Shown: positions 8,771 through 18,400 of the stretch, piece by piece | Layout: each line of letters begins with the position of its first letter | How positions within the stretch are numbered: position 1 is the first letter of the stretch | Assembly: GCA_024695145.1 (NCBI GenBank) | Contig: JAILIS010000010.1 | Span: 18,384-82,383 of the forward strand | Direction: 5' to 3' | Origin: Lachnospiraceae bacterium | GTDB lineage: Bacteria > Bacillota > Clostridia > Lachnospirales > Lachnospiraceae | Length of the DNA: 64,000 nucleotides | Notes under the pieces: generated by a model | Seen by the model: only the letters and a program-made list of their open reading frames with translations | Told to the model about the DNA's origin: nothing | Database searches by the model: none | Position numbers and translations under genes: made by a program

Positions 8771-9862
8771 TTACTGTAATAACTGGAGGGCCTGCTGAGG
8801 CTGTTCGTTGGCCTGAGCGAGCATGCTTGTTCCGGCCTGAACAAGAACCTGAAGTTTTGTATACTCTACCATTTCCTCCGCCATGTCAATGTCTTTGATA
8901 GTAGAGTAAGAACCTTCGAGATTTTCAACAGATTCCGAAAGGGATGAAACTGTGGTCTCAAGTCTGTTCTGATATGCTCCGAGTGTCGAACGTGCACTAG
9001 AAACGTACTCTATGGCAGCCGCTATATCTTCGATCGCCCGTTTAGCTCCTTCCTCGGTGCGTACGTCAACATCCTCAATGCCTATGTTTTCAGGATACAT
9101 TTTAGGTATCACGAGCCGGATCTCCTGACCCGAGGCGCTTCCGACCTGTATCTTCATTCCACCGATACCGGTGATATCAAGCTTAACATCTGCAGGCGGA
9201 TTGGCTTCATCATATGAAACGATAAGCTTTGAACCGTCTTCCATTACAGCGGTGCAGCGTCCGTTATCGGCATCTATATTCTTAAGGCCCCCCACATCCT
9301 TTTCAGTGGGCGGATCTCCGCTTAAAACTTTCAGTACGGGATTATCCGTATCGGAAAGATCGAGTTTATAATCTCCCATCGGAAAATCGGCATCATAATA
9401 CGCGACTTTAACATCTGCTTTGTCCGTATATCCCTTCATCTCCTGATATCCTCCGAGAAGATTCTGGGTATTGTATTCCGTATCTTTTGCTATACGTTCG
9501 ATCTCTTTGCGAAGAGCATCAACCTCTTTCTGGATCGCTTCTCTGTCGGAAGAAGTAAGAGTTCCGGTGGACGATTTTATGCACAGTTCATTCATACGCT
9601 GGAGCATATTGTGAACTTCCCCGAGTGCACCGTCTGCCGTCTGTACGACATTCACGGCATTACTCGCATTGTCTTTTGCTTTGTACAGGCTCCTGATCTG
9701 GGCATGCATACGATTCGATATCGCCATCCCCGCCGGTGAATCCTTCGCATGGTTGAGTTTGAAGCCCGAAGAAAGTTTTTCGGTTGAAGCCGAATTCTTT
9801 TCCTCATTGGTGCGAAGTACATTCTGAGCCACAAGTGCCTGAATATTAGAGTTGATCTTCAT
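8771..9862 (-). CDS. fliC: Flagellin
   Basis: The filament subunit, 363 residues. The conserved N-terminal D0/D1 region (MKINSNIQALVAQNVLRTNE, then LSSGFKLNHAKDSPAGMAIS) and the C-terminal D0/D1 region (EYTKLQVLVQAGTSMLAQAN) frame a variable surface-exposed middle at about residues 140-270. The chain contains a cysteine in NELCIKSS (about residue 94), which is uncommon in flagellins. AAGGAG lies about 10 bases before the ATG. The gap to the upstream 963-residue gene is only 32 bases, so transcription probably reads through from there. FliS follows directly. Confidence 0.97.
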   Translation of the reverse strand: MKINSNIQALVAQNVLRTNEEKNSASTEKLSSGFKLNHAKDSPAGMAISNRMHAQIRSLYKAKDNASNAVNVVQTADGALGEVHNMLQRMNELCIKSSTGTLTSSDREAIQKEVDALRKEIERIAKDTEYNTQNLLGGYQEMKGYTDKADVKVAYYDADFPMGDYKLDLSDTDNPVLKVLSGDPPTEKDVGGLKNIDADNGRCTAVMEDGSKLIVSYDEANPPADVKLDITGIGGMKIQVGSASGQEIRLVIPKMYPENIGIEDVDVRTEEGAKRAIEDIAAAIEYVSSARSTLGAYQNRLETTVSSLSESVENLEGSYSTIKDIDMAEEMVEYTKLQVLVQAGTSMLAQANEQPQQALQLLQ

Positions 9863-9894
9863 ACAGTAATTCTCCTTCCGTCAATCCCTGATCG

Positions 9895-12786
9895 TCATGC
9901 CTTTTGGATCGCTCCTATGAATGCTTTCGCGATCCTGTAAAGTTCTCTGTCGGAGAGTTGTTGTTCCCCCATAGCGGGCAGATATGCCCTGTTTGCATTT
10001 TGTGAGAAGACATAGGCCAGATTTGCCGTATCCATATTTTCCCGTGCAAACCCTTCTCTTATTTTATCGTCAATACCTTTGATATTATCAACCCCGGCTC
10101 GCGAATCCGAAACAATAAATCCGTCAATGCCATTTGATCTTAATGAAAATGTTGCATCAACTTTTCCGTATTCTTCGCTGTCGAAAGATACCCTGACCTT
10201 TCCGGACTCGTCCGTACCGTGCATTATCGTCAGATGTACGGATGTCCACCCTTCTTCCATAAGCACCGGTATCTCATAGCTGGCATGTCTTGAAAGAGCT
10301 GCGGCAAATCCCACCTGTTTGTAAAGCATCGAAAGTGCTCTTACATCCTCATAGCTTTCTGCCGCAAGAACTTCCTCTTTTATTGTTTCTTTGGCCTTGT
10401 CGAGGAATCTCTCATATGCACTCACAATGCTTTCAGCATCTGTAAGACTGTCCGTAAGTTCCGCAGCGTCTTCCTCGCTCAGACCTGCAGGAGATCTGTC
10501 TTCTTTCCCGTCATCATATGACTGCCTTCCGGAAAACATTTTTTTGTATCCGGAGCCCATTCCGCCGGTCATGGCGGTTACGACTGCAATGTTTTCTATA
10601 GTTACCGGTTCGGATATCAGGGACAGTATTTCTTCCGATTCCCCGGTTGCCCTCGAAGCCGCTCTTATCTCTCTTTGTTTTTCGCTGATATAATCCTTAT
10701 CCAAAGAGGGCTCGATCAGTTGTCCGAACACTCTGTCAAGCTGCGATGTGATCGAGTCTCCCCTCTCGACGATCTTTTCGAGGAACCCGAAATCATCATC
10801 TATAACATACTCTTCATTCATGTGACGGTTTGTCCGGGATGCTTCGAGCATGTTTTCAAGTGTCAGCGGCTTTCCGGATGAAAGTACGTTTCCGATGACT
10901 TTTCCGTCCCGCTTTTCCACTGTATTAAACAACCTGTACATACCGATAAAAGCCTGCTTTTCATCCTCTGTTATGTTTCCGCTCTTTTCGAGTCTCCACA
11001 GGAATTTGCTGTATTTTTCACCTGTCTGATCAAAGCTTTCCTCGGAAAGTGATCTTTCAAGATCGAATATGTTCTCGGAAAGAGGATTATGTCCTTCTCT
11101 TATCATCGAAAGTGTTTTTGCGGGAGTCATAAGCGATATGACGGTCTCAACAGAGCGTGTTGCGTTCCTTATCGCATCGATGTTTTCCCTGTTTATCATC
11201 ATTCCCGCATAACCAAGGGTCCTGACCGCTTTACGGTTACTGTCATTAACATCCATATTGAGATCCGTCAGTATATCGTCAACATTTCTGAACGCTTTTT
11301 GTATGGAATCTCCCATATCGGCTCTGGGTGCTGTCATAAGAGCCTCATATCTCTCACCGGCTTTTTCATATGCCGCCCCGGCGGATTTTCCTTCTGATGC
11401 AACCCTTTCGAGCGTAAAATCATCCGAAGAAAATGTATCTGCTATGGTCCTTGCGGGAACAAAAGGAATATCATCAAGAACGGCCCTTGTCTGCTTATAC
11501 AGGTCTATCCGAAGGTCCAGTTCCGCATCATCAGTCCTATTACTGCCGTATTCCCTGTCGGGTTCTGCCGTTTCGCCGTTACCGTTTTCAGGTGATAAAA
11601 GCGGGGCATAAAATTCCCGTTCCGCTGCTTTCAGATCTTCCACAAGCTGCTCGAGCGGCTGTGTTTCGATGTTGATCCCTTTTCTCAAAAGAGTAAGATT
11701 GGCTTCCTTTGTCATCAGGAGCCTGACTTCCTCAAGCTGTCTGTGCTTTACGAGATCTGTCGGATCTTCCATATTTTTGAAGTTTTCCACTATTTCAGCC
11801 GCACGCGTGTAGAGGCTGACGGTTTTGGTAAGATCGGCTTCCTTCGGCGTCTTACCTTCCTCTATGGCGACCGTTACAGCGGCGATCAGATCTTTGGGAT
11901 CGGCAGGGACTTTAAGATCCTTTATCATTTCATATGCATCGAGGGTTTCCTTTGTCAGGGGGAGCTCATGTGTTACCAGCCACTTTGCATCTTCAAGCAC
12001 TGTCTCAGGCTCTTGTATACCTGCCTCTTTAATAACGTCAAGTGCCTGCTCTTTAAGATCATCCCATGACTGCATCGTATAATCGCTGCCGGCATAGGTT
12101 GCTGCTCCGTCAAAGATCACTTTGTTTGAAGAAAGATTTCCGGATGCGGCCGAATACTCCGCTTTGTAAAGGTTATCCACAGTTGGAGCCATATCCTCCG
12201 AGATCATGAACGCCTTAGCCTCTTCCGTAAGCGGTTTGAGATTGGCTGCCATCATGACAGCTTCTCTTGTGTCAGCCACATTCTCCCCGGTAACGGGAAG
12301 ATCGGATGCCTTAAGCGTATCGGAGATTATCTTTCCGGCATTAAAAGAATTGCCGAGAACTGCTTTGATCTCATCCTCGGAAAGATCGTCATTATATCCG
12401 GCTATCGTATTTCCGGCCTGTGCCATTGTGATCTTGATCCTGTCAAGATTGGTGACGGCTTCCCCTGCCGGTATCTTTGCAGGGTTAACTCCTTCTTTCA
12501 TCAATTCGGCAAAATCTTCGTCTGACATGGAATTAGACATCACGGCCATATAATCTCTCTGAAGAGAAACATCGGTCATACCGGCGATCTGTGCTATCTC
12601 CTGTGCGGATTTCAGATCTTTCTTACCGTATGCAGCATTCTCCGAAGGCTTGCCCGTGATATCCAGAGTAAAACCCATCTCCCCGGTTCTCATCCCTGAT
12701 ACCTCGGAAGAGGGTCTGCCATATGTGATGTGTTCCTTATCATTTACATGATTTGCGCTATGATTATTAACAGCTTCAATATTCAT
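9895..12786 (-). CDS. Large modular flagellar-locus protein (FliK-like C-terminus?), function unknown
   Basis: A 963-residue soluble protein without signal peptide or membrane helix, directly upstream of flagellin and fliS. I do not recognise a characterised family. It resembles a large family of unknown function found beside flagellar genes in Lachnospiraceae (DUF6240, from memory). A short motif recurs through the chain: PVTGENV (near 163), PLTKETL (273), PLTLENM (639) and PVTIENI (725), which suggests a repeated helical module. Near 845-895, VHLTIMHGTDESGKVRVSF and GKVDATFSL resemble the FliK hook-length-control C-terminal fold, and the chain ends in a helical tail. A hook-length or export-switch role is inference. 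The start ATG is preceded by AGAGGA and a possible SigD promoter. Confidence 0.6.
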   Translation of the reverse strand: MNIEAVNNHSANHVNDKEHITYGRPSSEVSGMRTGEMGFTLDITGKPSENAAYGKKDLKSAQEIAQIAGMTDVSLQRDYMAVMSNSMSDEDFAELMKEGVNPAKIPAGEAVTNLDRIKITMAQAGNTIAGYNDDLSEDEIKAVLGNSFNAGKIISDTLKASDLPVTGENVADTREAVMMAANLKPLTEEAKAFMISEDMAPTVDNLYKAEYSAASGNLSSNKVIFDGAATYAGSDYTMQSWDDLKEQALDVIKEAGIQEPETVLEDAKWLVTHELPLTKETLDAYEMIKDLKVPADPKDLIAAVTVAIEEGKTPKEADLTKTVSLYTRAAEIVENFKNMEDPTDLVKHRQLEEVRLLMTKEANLTLLRKGINIETQPLEQLVEDLKAAEREFYAPLLSPENGNGETAEPDREYGSNRTDDAELDLRIDLYKQTRAVLDDIPFVPARTIADTFSSDDFTLERVASEGKSAGAAYEKAGERYEALMTAPRADMGDSIQKAFRNVDDILTDLNMDVNDSNRKAVRTLGYAGMMINRENIDAIRNATRSVETVISLMTPAKTLSMIREGHNPLSENIFDLERSLSEESFDQTGEKYSKFLWRLEKSGNITEDEKQAFIGMYRLFNTVEKRDGKVIGNVLSSGKPLTLENMLEASRTNRHMNEEYVIDDDFGFLEKIVERGDSITSQLDRVFGQLIEPSLDKDYISEKQREIRAASRATGESEEILSLISEPVTIENIAVVTAMTGGMGSGYKKMFSGRQSYDDGKEDRSPAGLSEEDAAELTDSLTDAESIVSAYERFLDKAKETIKEEVLAAESYEDVRALSMLYKQVGFAAALSRHASYEIPVLMEEGWTSVHLTIMHGTDESGKVRVSFDSEEYGKVDATFSLRSNGIDGFIVSDSRAGVDNIKGIDDKIREGFARENMDTANLAYVFSQNANRAYLPAMGEQQLSDRELYRIAKAFIGAIQKA

Positions 12787-12828
12787 AAGCGTCCTCTCAT
12801 ACAGAAATGAATGAATTATCTGACATAT

Positions 12829-12856
12829 ATTTCGGAATCTTTGCAGGAAAACTTTA
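12829..12856 (-). promoter_or_regulatory. Possible SigD (flagellar sigma) promoter
   Basis: Minus-strand TAAA (12853-12856), 17 bases, CCGAAAT (12829-12835), close to the SigD pattern TAAA-N16-CCGATAT but one base longer and with one substitution. It lies about 45 bases before the 963-residue flagellar-locus gene, in line with expression as late flagellar genes together with flagellin and fliS. Confidence 0.45.
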
Positions 12857-12863
12857 TATCATC

Positions 12864-13436
12864 TCATTTTGTGTTCCCGGTCACATTTGCGGCCATGATA
12901 ACAGCGCCCTCTTCTTTGAGCCATTTCCGGTATTTTTTGTAATCCGGAAGAACAGCCGAGACCCTGTCCCAGAATTTTCTTGAATGGTTCATCTCCAGGC
13001 GGTGACACAGCTCGTGAACTATAACATAATCCTGTACAGCCTCGGGAGCCTTCATGAGCAGGCAGTTAAAATTGAGATTTCCTTTGGCACTGCAGCTTCC
13101 CCACAAAGTCTTCTGGTTTCTTATGGTGATCCTCCCATATGTCACCCCGAGTTTATCCGCATAGTATCTGACTTTTCCCGGAATGATCTTTACAGCCTCG
13201 TTTCCGAGTGCCATGAGCTCTTCCCTGCTGAGGGGCTTAACGTTACTGGTCTTTTCGTTTCTTTTTCTGACCTTTTCGAGGTGCTTTTCTATCCACACCT
13301 CATTGCTGTCAACGAAACGGTCGATCTCATAGAGCGGCATCCTTTTCGGCGCCCTCACAAGAACGGTCATATCCGGTCTAATCTCAACGCTGACCGTACG
13401 TCTGCGGCTTCGCACAAGATCATAATCGATTGCCAT
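12864..13436 (-). CDS. YgjP-family metallopeptidase-like protein
   Basis: A 190-residue protein of the YgjP/DUF45 (M48-like) family. The zinc site is VHELCHRLEMNHSRKFW: HELCH is the HExxH motif and the conserved NHS..FW follows. The N-terminal half (RSRRRTVSVEIRPDMTVLVRAPKRMP) is a typical beta-rich family segment. The family is predicted to hydrolyse peptides, and one member has been reported with UTP pyrophosphatase activity, so the substrate is open. AGGAGAAT lies before the ATG. It sits between glgB and the flagellar genes with no obvious functional link. Confidence 0.88.
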   Translation of the reverse strand: MAIDYDLVRSRRRTVSVEIRPDMTVLVRAPKRMPLYEIDRFVDSNEVWIEKHLEKVRKRNEKTSNVKPLSREELMALGNEAVKIIPGKVRYYADKLGVTYGRITIRNQKTLWGSCSAKGNLNFNCLLMKAPEAVQDYVIVHELCHRLEMNHSRKFWDRVSAVLPDYKKYRKWLKEEGAVIMAANVTGNTK

Positions 13437-13464
13437 GAGTATTCTCCTGAAACATTACATAAAC

Positions 13465-13499
13465 AAAGGCGCCCTTACGATCATGTAAGAGCGCCCTTT
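13465..13499 (-). terminator. Rho-independent terminator after glgB
   Basis: Inverted repeat GGCGCCCTTAC (13468-13478) and GTAAGAGCGCC (13485-13495) with a 6-base loop, followed on the minus strand by TTTGTTTATGT. It begins within 10 bases of the glgB stop and separates glgB from the YgjP gene. Confidence 0.85.
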
Positions 13500-13501
13500 T
13501 C

Positions 13502-15478
13502 TCAGAATTCAAATATCGCCGCACCGTATGCCGGAAGAGGATACCCTATCGAGTAATCCCGGTTGTCCCAGCTTATCTTTTCGGCTGTGTATACTTTCTT
13601 CTTCGAAGGTTCACTGTTGCCTCCGAAACGCTTTTCATCCGATGACAGAAGCAGTTTGTATTTCCCGCTCTTCGGCACTCCCACGCGATAATCCCCTCTC
13701 TCTATAGGCGTGAAGTTCAGAACGAACAGCAGACTCTTCTTTTTTGTACTGTCATAACGTACGAAGGAATATATGCTCTTGTATGTATCATCCGCATTTA
13801 TCCATTCGAATCCTTCATTTTCATGGTCAAGCTCATAAAGGCACGGATACTTCCTGTACAGTGACAGAAGTTCTTTCACATAACTCTGCATCCCCGAATG
13901 AAGATCATCACCAAGAAGTGCCCAGTCAAGCTCCCTGTCCTCACTCCACTCGGAATCCTGTGCAAATTCCTGTCCCATGAACAGAAGCTTCTTTCCGGAA
14001 TGCCCGACCATATAAGTATATCCGAGCCGCAGATTGGCAAATTTGTCGACATAGAATCCGGGCATCTTGTTCAGCATCGAGCATTTCAGATGAACAACTT
14101 CATCATGCGAGAGCACCAGGATATACTTCTCTGCCTGGTTATAGCTCATGGCAAAAGTCATCTTGTAATGATTGTCTCTTCTGAATATGGGATCCAGTTT
14201 CATATAATCACAGAAATCATGCATCCATCCCATGTTCCATTTAAACGTGAATCCCAATCCGTCATTTTCGGGAATGTCCGTAACCTTTGGCCATGCCGTC
14301 GATTCCTCGGCTATCATCATGACTCCCGGGAACACTCCTTTTATATATGAATTCAGATGTTTGAAGAATTCTATAGCCTCAAGGTTGTGGTTTCCGCCGT
14401 ATTTGTTCGGTATCCAGGCTCCGTCCTGCTTGCCGTAATCAAGATAGAGCATGGAGGCTACGGCATCCACTCTGAGCCCGTCAATATGGAACTCTTTCAA
14501 CCAGAATATGGCATTGGCTATGAGGAAGTTTTTAACTTCAGATTTGCCGTAATCAAAAATCTTCGTTCCCCAGTCCGGATGCTCGCCCTTTCTCGGATCC
14601 GCATATTCATACAATGCCTGTCCGTCAAAATCGGCCAAACCGTGAGCATCTCTCGGAAAATGAGCAGGTACCCAGTCAAGGATGATACCTATATTGTTCA
14701 TGTGAAATTTGTTCACCATATAGGCAAAATCTTCAAGGGATCCGTACCTTGTTGTCGGTGCGTAATATCCCGTGACCTGGTATCCCCATGAACCGTCAAA
14801 GGGATGTTCGGCTATGCCGATAAGTTCGATATGCGTATAATGCATATCCAGAAGGTATTCTGTCATCCTGTCCGCAAATTCGCGGTAATTATAAAAGCCC
14901 TCGTCATCACGTCCGGGATGCCTCATCCATGAACCGATATGACATTCATAGATCGCTATCGGGGATCTGAAAAGATCAGCAGCAGCTCTCTTTTTCAACC
15001 AGGCTGCATCCTGCCATTTTATCTTCGACATGTCGGCTGTGACACTTGCCGTACCGGGGCGAAGTTCCGCTTTATTGGCAAACGGATCCGCTTTGTAAAG
15101 CTTCTCTCCGCGTTTTGTGGTGATAAGGAACTTGTACAGACTGTCGATACCCATATCGGGGATAAATATCTCATAAATACCGGCAGGTTCAAGCCTTTCC
15201 ATCAGGTATTCATCCTCATTCCATCCGTTATGATCGGTTATCAGATGGACCGACTGTGCATTGGGCGCCCAGACTGCAAAATACACTCCCTGTTTACCGT
15301 CCTTTTTACATACATGCGCACCCAGTTTTTTGTATATATCATAGTGAGTACCGGTGCCGAATAAGTACATGTCCATATCCGTTATGAACGGACTGATATT
15401 GTTTGTGTTATTTGCGGTTTTTGAACTGCTTTTACTCTTTGTATTCTTTGTAACCTTTGTGCCTTTAGCAGCGGTCAT
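13502..15478 (-). CDS. glgB: 1,4-alpha-glucan (glycogen) branching enzyme
   Basis: GH13 branching enzyme of 658 residues that makes alpha-1,6 branches in glycogen in the cytoplasm. It has an N-terminal CBM48-like domain (GVYFAVWAPNAQSVHLITD) and a catalytic barrel with EHPFDGSWGYQVTGYYAPT, the nucleophile Asp in DGLRVDAVASMLY, the acid/base Glu in MIAEESTAWPKV and the transition-state Asp in LSHDEVVH. A C-terminal beta domain closes the chain. The first 28 residues are a Lys/Ser/Thr/Asn low-complexity extension not normally present. The glgA/glgC/glgP genes are not in the window. It starts 18 bases after the 1103-residue protein, so the two may be co-transcribed. Confidence 0.97.
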   Translation of the reverse strand: MTAAKGTKVTKNTKSKSSSKTANNTNNISPFITDMDMYLFGTGTHYDIYKKLGAHVCKKDGKQGVYFAVWAPNAQSVHLITDHNGWNEDEYLMERLEPAGIYEIFIPDMGIDSLYKFLITTKRGEKLYKADPFANKAELRPGTASVTADMSKIKWQDAAWLKKRAAADLFRSPIAIYECHIGSWMRHPGRDDEGFYNYREFADRMTEYLLDMHYTHIELIGIAEHPFDGSWGYQVTGYYAPTTRYGSLEDFAYMVNKFHMNNIGIILDWVPAHFPRDAHGLADFDGQALYEYADPRKGEHPDWGTKIFDYGKSEVKNFLIANAIFWLKEFHIDGLRVDAVASMLYLDYGKQDGAWIPNKYGGNHNLEAIEFFKHLNSYIKGVFPGVMMIAEESTAWPKVTDIPENDGLGFTFKWNMGWMHDFCDYMKLDPIFRRDNHYKMTFAMSYNQAEKYILVLSHDEVVHLKCSMLNKMPGFYVDKFANLRLGYTYMVGHSGKKLLFMGQEFAQDSEWSEDRELDWALLGDDLHSGMQSYVKELLSLYRKYPCLYELDHENEGFEWINADDTYKSIYSFVRYDSTKKKSLLFVLNFTPIERGDYRVGVPKSGKYKLLLSSDEKRFGGNSEPSKKKVYTAEKISWDNRDYSIGYPLPAYGAAIFEF

Positions 15479-15496
15479 TTTTGTATCCCCCTGTGA

Positions 15497-18400
15497 TCAG
15501 TTCAGAAAATCCTTCTCCCGAAGAACAATGCAGTCATTATCGTCATATCTCTTTGCAAGCAGGAAGTCCATAAAATGCGACATATTCTTACGGTCAACGT
15601 GCCTGATGGCGTTGTCGACTATCTCTATAACTTCATCGACTGTGACAACGTGATCTATTGTCTGCATATCTCCTATCTTGTTATACAAGGCAAGTGTACC
15701 CATGTCATCTATACTGTACTCAAGCTCCCTTGCATAACCTTTTGCGTAGGCGACAAGATCCTGATTCGAAAAATCATCTATTATGATCCTTGCATCAAAG
15801 ACGGTCTTGGTTTCCGGGCACCCGTTAAGAAGCGGTTCCAGAGAGTCCTTCTCACCTTCAAACACAACAAGAATGGATTCGACATCTTTTTCAAGCGTCT
15901 CTGTTATTGTATTCAGAGTGATCGGTGTAAGGCCTCCGGCATTTTCCACTATCAGGGATCCGTTGTGAAGCTTCTGCAGTGTCATAGGGATGTTTTTCTT
16001 GTTAAGAGCTTCTCCCGAGATCTTTGCAACCTTTCCGGAGAAGGTTGAATCCATCGCCTGTATCGCTTTTACTATATCGATAGCAAGAGTCTTTCTTCCG
16101 AAATTCTCCGAGCCCATAACGATAACATTGCCGCGGGATGCCTCCATCCTCATGTCATCCATGACATCAACGATCTGGGCCTTCAGGGATTCAATACCTT
16201 CGAAGCGTCCGAATATTGCCATTTCGGCTTCGTCAAAATCCCTTCTGCTTGTAACATTTTCCTCAAGCTTCATCCACGACGGATGGTTGGCCTTTCTGGA
16301 ACTGTCATCCTCGCCTGAATATTCGTCCTCTATCCCGGCTTCATAACGCATCCTTGCCTCTATCTCTTCCTGAGGTATGGGACGGGTCTTGAGCATGTCA
16401 TCTACATCATCGGGCTGATCGATGGTCTCGATCTCTTCCACTTCCCCGATGTCGTCCACACTGTACGGATACTGTATAGGTGCGGTCATCTGCCGCCGTA
16501 CGGGTTCAACCGGTTCAACGGGTATGTCCTGCACAGGCTCTGCAACCGGTTCGGGTTCTCTCTCTTTAACCGGTTCAGGTTCAGGCTCAGGTTCAGGCTC
16601 GGGCTCGGGTTCGGGTTCGGGTTCAGGTTCGGCTTCCTCTTCGACAAGATCAGGCTGATCGATCTCTTCTATTTCTTCAGCTTCACCGTAATCCTCAGGT
16701 TCGGGCTCTGACTCTTTTGGCTCAATTTCTTCAGGTTCGGGTGACGGAAGTTCCCCTGTCATCCTTTTTACAAGTTCGGCATCCTCTTTACGGATACGGG
16801 CAAGATCTCCTCCGTATTCCTCATCAAGTGTCATCTTTCTGCCTGACGGAAGAACATCTCCCGAAATAGGCATATTTGCATCCGGCAGTATATCAGGGAT
16901 AGTTCCTGTGATGGACGGTTTCACGGGTCCTTTTATCCTGGCTCCGGATTCGGTCCTTTTTATTCCTTCTCTTCCAAAGTCCGGTGAAGGTATGGTTGTT
17001 TTTGTAACAACTCCCTTCTTATCTTCTTTTATTACTTCCTCTTTAAGGGCTGTTTCCCTGTGGTCGTCGGATTCAGCTTCGGGTTCGGGCTTTTCTTCTT
17101 CAGTATTAAATACTCCGTCTATTCCGGGTATCACGCCTGCGAGCTGAGCCATGATATCCTGAGTCTGTTCTTTGGTACGGTCAAGGATTCTCTGCTTGTG
17201 GGCCTCTTCCCCGTTCTTTTTCTTGGCCTCCCAGTCTTTCATGAAATCGGAAAGATCTATCTGTCCGGGAACCTGATCATCAATGACCTGTTCCTGTACA
17301 TCCTTTTCATTACCCTGCGGCACACTCTGCTCATATACAGGCGGCTTGGGCTGTTCGTTTGCAGGCTGTTCGTTTGCAGGCTGCGCGTTCTGTTCGTATA
17401 CGGGCGGCTCACTCTGTTCTTCTGCGGGTTGCTGAGGCTGTGCATAAACCGAAGGTTCGCTCTGTTCTTCTGCAGGCTGCTGGGGCTGTGCATAAACCGA
17501 AGGTTCGCTCTGTTCATATACCGGCTGACTGTACATCTGCGCCTGCTGCGGGTAAGGTTGCTGCATATACATGCCCTGCTGAGGCTGGACAAATCCCTGC
17601 TGGGGCTGTGCATATCCCTGCTGCATTCCATACGCCGGCTGTTCATACATCGGCTGGTATCCGCCGTAAGCCTGCTGAGGCTGGACATACATCTGCTGAG
17701 GCTGCTCATATGCCTGTTGAGGATACATCTGAGCAGACTGCGGATACGGTTGCTGCTGCATATACATATTCTGCACGGGCTGTGCATATCCCTGCTCCGG
17801 CCCTGCCTGATTTATCTGCTGTATGAACTGTTCCTGGGACTGATCATAGAGCTGTGAAGTGGAGTTAAAAAACGGTGAAGGTTCGACGCTCTTTTCCTTT
17901 TCGTAGAACTCCTCCATATTTTTGGCAAGCTCTTCCTGCAAATTCATGGTCGAGTATTTGTCATTGCTGTACGGAGCTATCTGAATGTCTGCAGTCTTTT
18001 GTTCCGGCTTCACGGAAGGACGTTCGGGTACAGGTATACTGTTATCCTTCTTAACGACCGGCCCGAGAAGGGAATCGCCTTTATCATCCATCGGGGCCGT
18101 CTCAAAAGGACTGGCTCCCTTTGCATAGACGTTCATTGACTGTGTCTCGTAGATATGAACGGTTTCTTCCGTTTCTCCCGTAGGGATCTTCGGTGCATCA
18201 TAAACACCGTCATATTTCTGTTGCTGCTCCTTTGTAAGAGGAGAGTGCTGCATTTTCAATTCCAGGGCTTTACGGACATAAGGACCGTCTCCGAACCATA
18301 ATGCAAGTTCATCACATGTCTCGACACACTTTGTTTCCTGCCCGTCCTTATGATAGAGAAGAGCAAGCTCGTAAGCCCATTTTTCCGTATACTCAGCTCT

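Noticed and set aside
17412..17507. Possible CRISPR-like repeat
   Set aside because: The 48-bp repeats are directly adjacent, in frame and coding; there are no spacers.
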